Part shown: positions 37,194 through 46,151 of the stretch, piece by piece
How positions within the stretch are numbered: the stretch's first letter is position 1
How the letters are laid out: every line of letters starts with the position of its first letter
NCBI RefSeq assembly: GCF_014651055.1
Contig: NZ_BMWD01000005.1
Coordinates: 266,716-330,715, forward strand
Source of the DNA: Streptomyces fructofermentans
GTDB lineage: Bacteria; Actinomycetota; Actinomycetes; Streptomycetales; Streptomycetaceae
DNA: 64,000 nucleotides
Direction of reading: 5' to 3'
Notes under the pieces: model-generated
What the model was told of the DNA's origin: nothing
The model's input: the letters and a program-made list of their open reading frames with translations, nothing else
The model's database searches: none
Made by a program: the position numbers and the translations under genes

Positions 37194-37708
37194 AGCAGCA
37201 CACCGTCATCGGCAGCCCGTACGGCCCGCTGACCCTGGTCGCCACGGACGGCGTCCTGTCCGGGCTCTACATGACCGACCAGCGCCACCGCCCGCCGGAG
37301 GAGAGTTTCGGCGACCCCGACGACACCCAGTTCGGTCCCGCGATCGAGGAACTGCGGGCCTACTTCGAGGGCGGGCTCAAGGAGTTCACCGTCGAACTCC
37401 GCCTGGAGGGAACCCCGTTCCAGCGCTCCGTCTGGGAACGGCTGCGCGCCATCCCGTACGGCGAGACCCGCACGTACGGTGAACTCGCCGACATGCTGGG
37501 CAATCCCAAGGCCTCGCGCGCGGTGGGACTCGCCAACGGCCGCAACCCGCTGGGCATCATCGTGCCCTGCCACCGCGTGGTGGGCGCCGACGGCAGCCTG
37601 ACCGGCTACGGCGGCGGACTGGAGCGCAAGCAGCGGCTGCTGGCCTTCGAGCGGGGCGAACCGGGCGGGTTGGGGGACACGGGCGACCGGGGAGCGGTCC
37701 TGTTCTGA
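37190..37708 (+). CDS. ogt: methylated-DNA-protein-cysteine S-methyltransferase
   Basis: A 172-residue O6-alkylguanine-DNA alkyltransferase with the acceptor Cys127 in [10 protein letters not shown], the Arg-finger helix [16 protein letters not shown], and [26 protein letters not shown]. It directly reverses O6-methylguanine. The start is TTG 37190, overlapping the alkA stop (TTGA) with CGGGAGAA upstream, so it is translated in tandem with the Ada-AlkA fusion. Together the two restore an adaptive-response unit (sensor, glycosylase, methyltransferase) split differently from E. coli Ada. Confidence 0.93.
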   Translation: MKQHTVIGSPYGPLTLVATDGVLSGLYMTDQRHRPPEESFGDPDDTQFGPAIEELRAYFEGGLKEFTVELRLEGTPFQRSVWERLRAIPYGETRTYGELADMLGNPKASRAVGLANGRNPLGIIVPCHRVVGADGSLTGYGGGLERKQRLLAFERGEPGGLGDTGDRGAVLF

Positions 37709-37732
37709 CGGCCCCGCTCCCGGAGCCGGCTC

Positions 37733-38488
37733 TCAGCCCCCGTTCGCCGCCCAGTCGTTGCCCGGCGTGCCCAGCCGGCGGAGCAGTTCGGGCAGCGCGG
37801 TGCCGATGGGCTCCCGGATCACCTCGTCGGCACGGTCGTCGTACGGGGTGGGTTCGGCGTTGACGACGACCAGCCGCGCCCCGTGGTCGGCGGCGACCCC
37901 GGCCAGGTCCGCGGCGGGCTGCACCTGGAGGCTGGTGCCGACGGCGACGAACACCTGGCACGCCTTCGTGACGGCGACGGCCTCACCCATCACCACGGGG
38001 TCCAGCCGTTCCCCGAACATCACGGTCGCCGGCTTCAGGATCCCGCCGCACTCCAGGCACGGCGGATCCGGCTCACCCGCCTCGACCCGGGCGAGCGCGT
38101 CCTCCATCGGCCCGCGCGCGTGGCACCCGGTGCACACGAAACGCCTCGCGGTGCCGTGCAGTTCGAGCACCTTGCGGGCAGGCAGGCCGGCGAGCTGGTG
38201 CAGTCCGTCCACGTTCTGCGTGATCACCCGTACCGGCACCCCGGCGCGCTCCAGTTTGGCCACCGCCAGATGCGCGGCGTTCGGCCGGACCCGGAGAGTG
38301 CCGACCTCGTGGCGCATCAGCCACGCGCGCCGCCGGATCTCCGGGTCGTTCATGTAGAACTCGTACGTGACGAGCTTCTGGGCCTCCGGGTCCCGCTGCC
38401 ACAGGCCGTTGGGGCCACGGTAGTCGGGGATGCCGGAGTCGGTGGACACGCCCGCGCCACTGAGCAGCGCGACGAGAGGCTTGGTCAT
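37733..38488 (-). CDS. Sir2-family NAD-dependent protein deacylase (sirtuin)
   Basis: A 251-residue sirtuin. The NAD-binding [23 protein letters not shown], catalytic His111 in LELHGTA and the zinc cysteines Cys119, Cys122, Cys144 and Cys147 are all present, as is [12 protein letters not shown]. It deacylates lysines using NAD, giving nicotinamide and O-acetyl-ADP-ribose. The short N-terminus (GAGVSTDSG at residue 11) is like SirTM/CobB class III-U types. It converges on ogt (24-bp gap) and has a -10 box 6 nt before its ATG. Confidence 0.92.
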   Translation of the reverse strand: MTKPLVALLSGAGVSTDSGIPDYRGPNGLWQRDPEAQKLVTYEFYMNDPEIRRRAWLMRHEVGTLRVRPNAAHLAVAKLERAGVPVRVITQNVDGLHQLAGLPARKVLELHGTARRFVCTGCHARGPMEDALARVEAGEPDPPCLECGGILKPATVMFGERLDPVVMGEAVAVTKACQVFVAVGTSLQVQPAADLAGVAADHGARLVVVNAEPTPYDDRADEVIREPIGTALPELLRRLGTPGNDWAANGG

Positions 38489-38494
38489 GGGCCG

Positions 38495-38500
38495 AGCGTA
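38495..38500 (-). promoter_or_regulatory. -10 element, probable leaderless start of the sirtuin
   Basis: On the minus strand TACGCT ends 6 nt before ATG 38488, with CGGCCC between them and no ribosome binding site. Confidence 0.55.
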
Positions 38501-38597
38501 GGAGGGCCCGCCCGGAGCCGGCCACGGAATATCGGGGCGCGCGAGCCCGGCCCGCGGCGCCGCGCGGGGCCGACCGACGCCGCGGTTGATCGCCGGG

Positions 38598-39089
38598 TCA
38601 GCCGACCCGGTACCCGCTCTCCAGCTCCACCGCTCCCGCGTCCCGCGCGACGACGTCGAGCGCCTCGGCCACCCGGCGGCCCAGCGCGCCGTTCAGAAGC
38701 TCGCCCAGCTCGTCGCGCGGCACGAGCCGCCAGGACAGCAGCTCCTCCTCCTGGAGGCGGATCGCCTTGAACTGCTCCTCCCGCAGCACACCGCCGTCGT
38801 ACAGGTACGCCACGATCGGCGGCCTGCCCGTTCCCGGCACCCAGTCCACCGCGAGCAGCCGCCCGACCGGCAGGTCCAGGCCGATCTCCTCCAGCGTCTC
38901 CCGGTGGGCGCCCTGCCGCGGGGTCTCGCCCGCGTCCGACTCGACGGTGCCGCCGGGCAGCGCCCAGCCCTCGCGGTAGTTGGGCTCGACCAGCAGTACC
39001 CGGCCCTCGGCGTCACGCAGGAGGACGGCGGCGCCGACGAGGACACGGGGGAGTCCCGCGATGTACGCGGCGTAGTCAGCAGACGTCAT
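38598..39089 (-). CDS. NUDIX hydrolase
   Basis: A 163-residue Nudix protein hydrolysing a nucleoside diphosphate linked to another moiety. The Nudix box is LPGGTVESDAGETPRQGA followed by HRETLEEIGL. The catalytic R-E-x-x-E-E-x-G is intact, but the front half carries two extra residues compared with the usual GG-x-x-E-x-G-E. WALPGG and LLSWRLVPRDEL are also typical. Substrate is not assignable; ADP-ribose or an oxidised nucleotide would fit the sirtuin/macrodomain/DNA repair context, but this is inference. A leaderless -10 box precedes the ATG. Confidence 0.85.
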   Translation of the reverse strand: MTSADYAAYIAGLPRVLVGAAVLLRDAEGRVLLVEPNYREGWALPGGTVESDAGETPRQGAHRETLEEIGLDLPVGRLLAVDWVPGTGRPPIVAYLYDGGVLREEQFKAIRLQEEELLSWRLVPRDELGELLNGALGRRVAEALDVVARDAGAVELESGYRVG

Positions 39090-39508
39090 CCCGCCACCCT
39101 AGCGAGCGGCACGAAGCCCTCCCACCAGGCCGGTTGGGGCGCGCGCGTCCCTCGCCCCCGTACTCCCGCCGTACGGAATCCCCGCCGGACCGGCCGCCGC
39201 GCGCGCCGGGCGCGTCGCCCCGTGCGGACGTCGTGAGGTCTCGTGCGCACCGCGGCCCGGGGTGGTGAGGCGCGTACATCCGCACGCCGGGCGCACGCGG
39301 CGCACGCCGGGTCCGGGCCGCCACCGGAGCCGTGGGCGCACTGTCCGCCGTCGCGCTGTCCAGTGGCCGCTGTGCGGGAGGTGCTGTCCGGGAGGTGCTG
39401 TCCGGCACGTGGGAACGGCCCTGGGCAGCGGCCCGCTCCGCCGGTTAGGGTCGCAGCGGCGCGCGACTGCCTTGACGTGTGCAAGGCCGAGAGCAAGGGG
39501 AATGCAAG
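39090..39508. other. 419-bp divergent intergenic region
   Basis: No gene seen between the Nudix and glycerate kinase genes. It holds a 14-bp duplicated motif GGAGGTGCTGTCCG (two copies, about 39370-39402), the Nudix -10 box at 39096-39101, and TAGGGT at 39446-39451 as a possible -10 box for glycerate kinase. The rest is GC-rich with no clear structure. Confidence 0.45.
39096..39101 (-). promoter_or_regulatory. -10 element, probable leaderless start of the Nudix gene
   Basis: On the minus strand TAGGGT ends 6 nt before ATG 39089; the spacer GGCGGG is too close to act as a ribosome binding site. Confidence 0.55.
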
Positions 39509-40669
39509 GTGGCGGACGCTGAAGTGAATCGGACCGGGTCCCAGAGGGTGCTCATCGCCGCGGACAAGTTCAAGGGCTCTCTCACCGCCGTGCAGGTGGC
39601 CGAACGGCTGACGGCGGGACTGCGCCGGGCCGCGCCGCTGACCGAGGTCGAGGCGCTGCCGGTCGCCGACGGCGGTGACGGCACGGTCGACGCGGCCGTG
39701 GCCGCCGGTTTCGAGCGCAGGGAGGTACGGGTCGCCGGGCCGCTCGGCGACGAGGTCGCCGCCGCGTTCGCGCTGCGCGACGGGACCGCGGTCGTGGAGA
39801 TGGCCGAGGCCAGCGGGCTCCAGCGCCTCCCGGCCGGGGTCCTCGCACCGCTCACGGCCTCCACGTACGGGTCGGGCGAGCTGCTGCGGGCGGCTCTGGA
39901 CGCCGGGGCGCGGACGATCGTGTTCGGGGTCGGCGGCAGCGCCACCACGGACGGCGGAGCGGGCATGCTGGCGGCGCTCGGGGCGCGGTTCCTCGACGAG
40001 GACGGCGAGCCGGTGCCGCCCGGGGGCGGCTCCCTGGACCGCCTCGCCACGGCGGACCTGTCCGGTCTCGACGAACGGCTCTCCTCCGTCGACGTCGTCC
40101 TCGCGAGCGACGTGGACAACCCGCTGACCGGTCCGAAGGGCGCGGCGGCGGTGTACGGACCACAGAAGGGGGCCTCTCCCGAAGACGTGGCGGTGCTCGA
40201 CGCCGGGCTCGCCCACTTCGCCGCGATCCTGGAGAAGGCGATCGGGCCCAGGGCGGCGGAGCACGCCGCGGCGCCCGGCGCGGGCGCCGCGGGCGGTATC
40301 GGGTACGGGGCCCTCGTGGGCCTCGGCGCGGGTTTCCGGCCCGGCATCGAGGTGATGCTCGACGTGCTGGGTTTCGGGCCCGCCCTGGAACGGGCGACCC
40401 TGGTCATCACGGGCGAGGGCTCGCTCGACGAGCAGACCCTGCACGGCAAGGCACCCGCCGGGGTGGCCGCCGCGGCGCGGGCGGCGGGCAAGGAGGTCAT
40501 CGCGGTCTGCGGCCGACTGGCCCTCGCGCCGGACGCGCTCGGCCGCGCCGGCATCCGGCGCGTCTACCCGCTCACGGACGTCGAGCCCGACGTGGCCCGG
40601 TGCATCGCCGAGGCCGGGCCGATCCTGGAGGACGTGGGGGAGCGCATCGGGCAGGACTTCCTGACCTGA
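39509..40669 (+). CDS. glycerate kinase
   Basis: A 386-residue glycerate kinase of the GlxK/GarK type, phosphorylating glycerate to 2- or 3-phosphoglycerate with ATP. Typical stretches are LIAADKFKGSLTAVQVAERL, LPVADGGDGTVDA, GVGGSATTDGGAGMLAALGA, GAAGGIGYGAL and TGEGSLDEQTLHGKAP. GTG 39509 is chosen because AAGGGGAA lies 6 nt upstream and it gives the normal N-terminus. No glyoxylate or glycerate genes are adjacent. The C-terminal codons and stop fall inside a pentanucleotide repeat. Confidence 0.9.
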   Translation: MADAEVNRTGSQRVLIAADKFKGSLTAVQVAERLTAGLRRAAPLTEVEALPVADGGDGTVDAAVAAGFERREVRVAGPLGDEVAAAFALRDGTAVVEMAEASGLQRLPAGVLAPLTASTYGSGELLRAALDAGARTIVFGVGGSATTDGGAGMLAALGARFLDEDGEPVPPGGGSLDRLATADLSGLDERLSSVDVVLASDVDNPLTGPKGAAAVYGPQKGASPEDVAVLDAGLAHFAAILEKAIGPRAAEHAAAPGAGAAGGIGYGALVGLGAGFRPGIEVMLDVLGFGPALERATLVITGEGSLDEQTLHGKAPAGVAAAARAAGKEVIAVCGRLALAPDALGRAGIRRVYPLTDVEPDVARCIAEAGPILEDVGERIGQDFLT

Positions 40670-40690
40670 CCTGACCTGACCTGACCTGAC
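40661..40690. repeat. (CTGAC)6 pentanucleotide repeat spanning a stop codon
   Basis: Six exact CTGAC units. The glycerate kinase reading frame enters the repeat as CTG ACC TGA and stops in the second unit. Copy-number changes would leave the protein unchanged because TGA recurs, but could alter the 3' untranslated region. Confidence 0.85.
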
Positions 40691-41143
40691 CCGTCCCGGC
40701 GGGCCCCCGCCATCCGACGCGCGGGCCGGTCCCATGGCAGGGGTCATCGGCCCGCCCCGGCACCGGGAGCGCGCGCGTCGTCCACCGACGCCGGCCGGTG
40801 CGCGGCCCGCTGCCGGGGGAGCCGTGACGCGCCCCCGGCGTCGCCGTGCCGCGCCCCGCCCGCAACACCCGGCGGGCACGCGGCGCCCGCCCTGCACGAG
40901 CCCCTGCGCCCTGGGTCCGAGGGCCTGCCCCGGCCCGTGGAAGGGGCCGCCGGAGCCGGCCCCCTGCCCGTCCCGCACGAGCCCTGCCGGAACCCGGGCC
41001 GGGGAGCCGGCCCCGGCCGCCGGAACGGGCCCCCGGCACCACCGCCGACCGCAGCTCCCCGGCCCCGCCGCCGCCCCGGCCGCAGACTCCGGCCCGCCCC
41101 GGGCCAAGCCCACGAGACCGCGTCGCCCGAGGGGGCGGCGGTC
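40691..41143. other. 453-bp convergent intergenic region, GC rich
   Basis: No supported gene between glycerate kinase and the PucR-like regulator, both of which end here. Only weak inverted repeats such as CCCGCC/GGCGGG are present (about 40857-40880), which might serve as terminators. Open frames here are Pro/Arg/Ala rich and lack ribosome binding sites. Confidence 0.45.
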
Positions 41144-42328
41144 TCAGCCCAGCCGGTACGCGTCCAGCGCCAACGTCATCTCGATCAGGTCCCGGGGCCG
41201 GGCCAGTGACCGGGATGTCAGCTGCTCCAGCCGCCGCAGGCGGTTGAACACCGTGTTCCGGTGGCAGTAGAGGCGGCCCGCGGCCCGGCCCGCTGACCCC
41301 TCGCAGGAGAGCCACACGTCCAGCGTCTCCAGCAGGACGGCCCGGTCGCCCGGTTCGAGCTCCAGCACCGAACCGAACACGTCCGCCACCAGCCGCGCCG
41401 CGAGTTCCGGCTGGCTCACCACCAGCGCGGTCGGCATCCGCTGGTCCAGCCGCACCACGTCCGTCGCGTCCGGCGCGCAGGTGCGCAGGGCCAGTTCCGC
41501 GAGCCGCCGGGCCCGCCCCAGCTCCCCGAGCCCGCCGACGATCGGACTGATGCCGCCCGGCCCCGTACAGCGCCCGTCCAGCGCCCGGGCGACCCCGTCG
41601 AGACCCTGCCCCTCGGCCAGGGCCACCACCCCGACCTCGCAGTCCGCCCGCATCCGCCAGATGAACCTGAACCCCTCCCCGGGCACGGGCCGCCGGAAGG
41701 TCTCGCGCCGCTCGGAACGCAGCACGACCACCGCGTACGGGCCCCGCTCGGGCAGATCGAGCCCGGCTGCCGCCCGCGCCGCGAGCCCGGGCGCCTCCTG
41801 CCCCTCGAGCAGCGCGTCCAGCAGCGCCTGGAGCCGCTCGTCGGTGCGCCGCCGCAGCTCCATCTCCGTGGCCCGGTACGCGTCGCTCGCCACGGCGGCC
41901 TGCGCGTCCACGGCGGACCACACCATGGTCGCCGAGCGCATCAGCACGCCCAGCCGCTCCGGTTCGCGCCCGGACGCCCCCTCCAGCAGCGCGTCCCACA
42001 CCAGGTACCCGGCGGCACGGTACGCGTGGACCAGCAGCTCCAGCGGCAGACCCTGCTGGGCCCGCCGCCGCCCGGCCTCCTCCGCGTGCTCCAGGTCGCG
42101 GCGCGGCGAGTCCCGGGGCGCGGAGATCGTCTGGATGCCGATCCGCATCGCCTCCTCCGCCTCCCGCCACTGCTGGTCGTACGGGAGGAACTGCCCGTAC
42201 ACGGGGGAATGCTCGGCAAGTTGCCGCATGTGCTCGTCGACGAGTTCCGGAAGCCGCTCCAGCAGTCCCGTGCAGGACTCTGCGAGCAGCTTCCAGTCAT
42301 GACCGGTACGCCTTTTGCGGGCTCCCAT
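41144..42328 (-). CDS. PucR/CdaR-like transcriptional regulator divergent from the liv-type importer
   Basis: A 394-residue regulator. The N-terminal 150 residues are helical and resemble the RsbT-co-antagonist-like domain often found in this group (LPLELLVHAYRAAGYLVWDALL). A GGDEF-like central region follows (about 185-300), then a C-terminal PucR-type helix-turn-helix with CHRNTVFNRLRRLEQLTSRS. It lacks the N-terminal PucR sensor domain seen in the 18-kb regulator. Its position, divergent from a five-gene importer with a perfect palindrome between them, marks it as the likely local regulator. ATG 42328 has CATCCT 6 nt upstream and no ribosome binding site. Confidence 0.85.
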   Translation of the reverse strand: MGARKRRTGHDWKLLAESCTGLLERLPELVDEHMRQLAEHSPVYGQFLPYDQQWREAEEAMRIGIQTISAPRDSPRRDLEHAEEAGRRRAQQGLPLELLVHAYRAAGYLVWDALLEGASGREPERLGVLMRSATMVWSAVDAQAAVASDAYRATEMELRRRTDERLQALLDALLEGQEAPGLAARAAAGLDLPERGPYAVVVLRSERRETFRRPVPGEGFRFIWRMRADCEVGVVALAEGQGLDGVARALDGRCTGPGGISPIVGGLGELGRARRLAELALRTCAPDATDVVRLDQRMPTALVVSQPELAARLVADVFGSVLELEPGDRAVLLETLDVWLSCEGSAGRAAGRLYCHRNTVFNRLRRLEQLTSRSLARPRDLIEMTLALDAYRLG

Positions 42329-42380
42329 GGCCGGAGGATGCCACCCGCGAACGACCCCGCACAGGCCCCTGACACGCGGT

Positions 42381-42398
42381 GTTGTGCGCGCGCACAAC
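42381..42398. promoter_or_regulatory. perfect 18-bp palindrome in the regulator/importer divergent promoter
   Basis: GTTGTGCGCGCGCACAAC is its own reverse complement over 18 bases. It lies in the 203-bp gap between the divergent PucR-like gene (start 42328) and the first importer gene (start 42532), where a dimeric regulator would bind to control both. Confidence 0.75.
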
Positions 42399-42531
42399 GG
42401 GTGGCCGTGCCCGCTGGTCACCCGCAGCGATTCGCCCGCCCCCCGTGGACGGACGCCCGCGCCCGGTGCTGTCGTGAGCGCCACACCGGGCGAGAACAAG
42501 GCGTCACAGCACAAGGACAGGGGGGAATGCC

Positions 42532-43338
42532 ATGGGTGGTTCGGGGCTGGTCGTACACGACCTGTCGGTCGGATACGGCCCCGTACGCGCACTGCGCCAG
42601 GTGTCTCTGGAGGTACCGGAAGGGGCCGTCGTCACCGTCCTCGGCGGCAACGGCGCCGGCAAGTCGACCCTGCTGAGGGCGATCTGCCGGACCCTCTCCT
42701 TCCACGGCGGCGCGGTCACGGGCGGCACGGTGAGCCTGGGCGGCCGCCGTATCGACGGACTGACGCCTGACCGGGTGGTCGCAGCCGGGGTGTCCCAGAT
42801 CCCCGAAGGCAGGCAGGTGTTCGCGCGGATGACCGTCGCCGACAACCTCCGTGCCGGGGCGCTCGGCGCCACCGGCGGACGCACGGACCGCGCCGCGGCC
42901 CTGCGCCGCGTCCACGAACTGTTCCCCGTCCTCGCCGACCGCGCCCAGCAGCGCGCCGGCCTCCTGTCAGGAGGTGAGCAGCAGATGCTCGCCGTCGGCC
43001 GCGCCCTGATGGCCGCTCCCGGGATGCTGCTCCTCGACGAGCCCTCCCTCGGACTCGCCCCGCTGATGGCCCAGCGGATCGCCGACACCGTCGGCGAGAT
43101 CAACGCCCAGGGCACCTCGGTGCTGCTCGTCGAACAGAACGCCGCGCTGGCCCTGCGGCTCGCGTCCCGCGCCTACGTCCTGGAGGTCGGCGAGGTCGCC
43201 CTGTCCGGCCCCGCGGACGAACTGGCCGCCTCGGACGAGGTCCGCCGCCGCTACCTGGGCGTCGTCGACGAGGACGCGGCGGCCGACGGCGAGCAGGCCC
43301 GCGCCGCCCACCCGGCGCTGACGCGCTGGAAGGGATGA
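42532..43338 (+). CDS. livF: branched-chain amino acid-type ABC transporter ATPase, LivF
   Basis: A 268-residue LivF-type ATPase. Walker A GGNGAGKST, signature LLSGGEQQML, Walker B MLLLDEPSLGLAP and the LivF-specific IPEGRQVFARMTVADNL are present. It drives uptake of branched-chain amino acids, amides, urea or related compounds with its four downstream partners. GGGGGAA precedes the ATG. The stop overlaps the next gene (ATGA). It is unusual for LivF to be first and the binding protein last. Confidence 0.9.
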   Translation: MGGSGLVVHDLSVGYGPVRALRQVSLEVPEGAVVTVLGGNGAGKSTLLRAICRTLSFHGGAVTGGTVSLGGRRIDGLTPDRVVAAGVSQIPEGRQVFARMTVADNLRAGALGATGGRTDRAAALRRVHELFPVLADRAQQRAGLLSGGEQQMLAVGRALMAAPGMLLLDEPSLGLAPLMAQRIADTVGEINAQGTSVLLVEQNAALALRLASRAYVLEVGEVALSGPADELAASDEVRRRYLGVVDEDAAADGEQARAAHPALTRWKG

Positions 43339-44189
43339 GCGCCGCCATGCCGAACACCGCCCCCGAGACCCCCGAGACCCCCGGGGCCCCGGACGTACCG
43401 GCGCTCCAGGTCGAGGACCTCACCGTCCGCTTCGCCGGACTGACGGCCCTGGACTCCGTGAGCTTCACCGTGCGCCCCGGTACCGTGCACGCCCTCATCG
43501 GGCCCAACGGCGCCGGGAAGTCCACCTGTTTCAACGTGCTGTCCGGCGTCTACCGAGCCACCTCCGGACATGTCCGCTTCGGCGAGCGCGAACTGACCGG
43601 CATGCCTCCGCACCGCATCGCCGACCTGGGCGTCGCCCGCATCTTCCAGAACCTCGCGCTGCCCCCGCTCGCCACGGTCGAGGACAGCCTGCTGCTCGGA
43701 CGCCACCGGCTCACCCGGACCGGCTTCGTGTCGGCGGGACTGCGTCTGCCCTCGGCGGCCCGGGAGGAGCGCACGCACCGCGAACGGGTGCGTGAGATAG
43801 CCGAGTTCGTCGGAATCTCGGCCTATCTGGACCGCCCGGCGGGCTCGTTGGCGTACGGGCAGCAGAAGCTCGCCGAACTCGCCCGGGCGCTCTGCATGGA
43901 GCCCCGCCTGCTGCTGCTCGACGAGCCCGTCGCGGGCATGACCGCCGACGAACGGCGGCGGACCGCGGCCGTCATCGCGGGCGTCCGCGACAGCCTCGGC
44001 ATTTCGATCGTCCTGGTGGAACACGACATGGGGGTGGTGATGCGGCTCGCGGACGCGGTGACCGTACTGGACTTCGGGCGCCGCATCGCGGACGGCGCCC
44101 CCGCCGACGTACAGAACGACCCGGCGGTCGTACGCGCCTACCTGGGAGAGCGCCCCGACGAACCCCGGGGAGAGGAGACCGCCTCGTGA
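43335..44189 (+). CDS. livG: branched-chain amino acid-type ABC transporter ATPase, LivG
   Basis: A 284-residue LivG-type ATPase. Walker A GPNGAGKST, the LivG-typical IFQNLALPPLATVEDSLLLGRH, a slightly altered signature (LAYGQQKLAELARAL), Walker B LLLLDEPVAGM and H-loop LVEHDMGVVM are visible. It pairs with LivF to power the importer. Start ATG 43335 overlaps livF by 4 bp and the GTGA at its end overlaps livH, so translation is coupled throughout. Confidence 0.9.
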   Translation: MSAAMPNTAPETPETPGAPDVPALQVEDLTVRFAGLTALDSVSFTVRPGTVHALIGPNGAGKSTCFNVLSGVYRATSGHVRFGERELTGMPPHRIADLGVARIFQNLALPPLATVEDSLLLGRHRLTRTGFVSAGLRLPSAAREERTHRERVREIAEFVGISAYLDRPAGSLAYGQQKLAELARALCMEPRLLLLDEPVAGMTADERRRTAAVIAGVRDSLGISIVLVEHDMGVVMRLADAVTVLDFGRRIADGAPADVQNDPAVVRAYLGERPDEPRGEETAS

Positions 44190-45076
44190 GCACCTTCGCC
44201 GAACTCTTCCTCAACGGCATCTCGATGGGATCCGTCTACGCCCTCATCGCGCTGGGCTTCGTGGTCATCTTCCGGGCCACCGAGGTCGTCAACTTCGCCC
44301 ACGCCTCCCTGCTGCTGGCGGGCGGCTACGTCACCGCGACGCTCCACGACGACCTCGGGTTCTGGCCCGCGCTCCTCGTCGGCATCGCGGGCGCCGCGAT
44401 CGTCGGAGCGGCCGTCGAGTTCCTCGTGATGCGCCGCTACCGGGGCTCCGACCACAGCGTCCTCGCCATCGTCACGATCGGTGTGGACATCCTGCTCACC
44501 ACCGAACTGACCCGCCGCATCGGCACGGACGTGCTGACGCTCGGCGACCCGTGGGGCGACTCCGTCCTCACGATCGGCCCGATCTCCCTCGCCCACACCC
44601 GCATCGCGGCCTTCGTCGCGGCGGCCCTGCTGATCACCGCGTTCCTCCTGGCGTTCCGGTACACCTCCTGGGGCGTCGCCATGCGGGCGGCCGCCGAGAG
44701 CCCCGAGACGGCGGCCCTGATGGGTGTACGGCTCGGCCGGGTCTCGCTGGGCGCCTGGGCCGTGGCCGGCGGACTCGCCGCCGTGGCGGCCCTCTTCCTG
44801 ACGGTCTTCCCCACCCCCGGGCTGGAGCGAGCCACCTCGCTCGCCGCGCTCAAGGCGTTCCCCGCCGCGATCCTCGGCGGTCTGGACTCCACGACCGGGG
44901 CGCTCGTCGGCGGACTCCTGGTGGGCGTCACCGAGTCGCTCGCCACCGGGTACCAGAGCGAGCTGACCTTCCTGGGACGGGGGCTGGGCGATCTGGCCCC
45001 CTACCTCGTGATGACCGCGATCCTGCTCATCCGGCCCGCCGGGCTGTTCGGCACGAAGGAGCTGGCCCGTGTCTGA
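44186..45076 (+). CDS. livH: branched-chain amino acid-type ABC transporter permease, LivH
   Basis: A 296-residue inner-membrane permease with about eight hydrophobic segments. LivH features include NGISMGSVYALIALGFVVIFRATEVVNFAHA and the cytoplasmic coupling loop MRAAAESPETAALMGVRLGRV, followed by PAAILGGLDSTTGALVGG. It forms the channel with LivM. The GTG start overlaps livG, and its end overlaps livM by 8 bp. Confidence 0.9.
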   Translation: MSTFAELFLNGISMGSVYALIALGFVVIFRATEVVNFAHASLLLAGGYVTATLHDDLGFWPALLVGIAGAAIVGAAVEFLVMRRYRGSDHSVLAIVTIGVDILLTTELTRRIGTDVLTLGDPWGDSVLTIGPISLAHTRIAAFVAAALLITAFLLAFRYTSWGVAMRAAAESPETAALMGVRLGRVSLGAWAVAGGLAAVAALFLTVFPTPGLERATSLAALKAFPAAILGGLDSTTGALVGGLLVGVTESLATGYQSELTFLGRGLGDLAPYLVMTAILLIRPAGLFGTKELARV

Positions 45077-46151
45077 AGCCCTCGTGGGACCGCTGCGGCT
45101 GCTCCGCACACGTACGTACGTCTGGGCCGCCGGGGGGATCGTCCTGCTCGCCGTGCCCTTCTACCTGGACCGGTTCTGGCTCCAGGCCGGGCTGTTCGCG
45201 ATGGCCGCCGCGATCGGGGCCATCGGGATCAACCTCCTCACCGGCTCCACCGGCCAGCTCTCCATGGGCCACGCCTTCTTCCTCGCGGTCGGCGCCTACG
45301 GCTACTGCGTGTTCGCCTCGGAGAGCGGCGACGGGCTGACGGGCCTCGGCCTGCCGACCTGGCTGGCGGCGGTCCTCGCCGTGCTCGTCTCCGGCCTGGC
45401 CGGCGGTCTGTTCAGCCCCATCGCGGGCCGGCTGCGCGGGGCGTACCTCGGCATCGCGACCCTCGCGCTGATCTTCATCGGGCAGCACGTGCTGTTCAAC
45501 GCCCGTGATCTGACCGGTGGTTTCAACGGCCGGGACGTGCCGCCCCTGAGCCTGTTCGGACTCACCTTCGACGACAGCGAGGTCGTCGTCGCGGCGGTGC
45601 CGTTCGGCTCGGCCGAGAAGCTCTGGTACGCGGGCCTCGTGCTGCTGCTCGGCTGCGGGCTGTTCGCCCGCGGTGTGCTGCGCAGCCGCCCGGGGCGGGC
45701 CATGAACGCCATCCGCGACCACCGCATCGCGGCCGGGGTCATCGGAGTACCGGTGGCCCGCTACCGGGCCGCCGTCTTCGTCCTGTCCTCCATGTACGCG
45801 GGCCTGGCGGGCGTCCTGCTCGCCCTGGTCTTCCAGCGGACCGTGCCGGACTACTTCGGCATCACGCTGTCGCTCGAATACCTCGCCATGATCGTCATCG
45901 GCGGGCTCGGTTCGGTCTCGGGGGCGGTGGTCGGAGCCGTGTTCGTCTCCTTCCTGCCTCAGCTGCTGACCCGCTACAGCGATGCGCTGCCCCTGGTCTC
46001 CGCCCCGGGTACGGGCGGGATCGCACCGGGCGAGGCATCCCGGTACCTCTACGGCGCCGCCGTTGTCGCGGTGGTGCTCTTCCTGCCCGGCGGCCTGGTC
46101 AGGATGGCCGCCGGGCGTCGCGTCAGGACCGATCAAGGGGAGAAACGATGA
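45069..46151 (+). CDS. livM: branched-chain amino acid-type ABC transporter permease, LivM
   Basis: A 360-residue permease with about ten hydrophobic segments. LivM features are INLLTGSTGQLSMGHAFFLAVGAY, the coupling loop AMNAIRDHRIAAGVIGVPVARYRAAVFVL and MIVIGGLGSVSGAVVGAVF. GTG 45069 lies inside the end of livH, and the stop overlaps the binding-protein start (ATGA). Confidence 0.9.
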   Translation: MSEALVGPLRLLRTRTYVWAAGGIVLLAVPFYLDRFWLQAGLFAMAAAIGAIGINLLTGSTGQLSMGHAFFLAVGAYGYCVFASESGDGLTGLGLPTWLAAVLAVLVSGLAGGLFSPIAGRLRGAYLGIATLALIFIGQHVLFNARDLTGGFNGRDVPPLSLFGLTFDDSEVVVAAVPFGSAEKLWYAGLVLLLGCGLFARGVLRSRPGRAMNAIRDHRIAAGVIGVPVARYRAAVFVLSSMYAGLAGVLLALVFQRTVPDYFGITLSLEYLAMIVIGGLGSVSGAVVGAVFVSFLPQLLTRYSDALPLVSAPGTGGIAPGEASRYLYGAAVVAVVLFLPGGLVRMAAGRRVRTDQGEKR

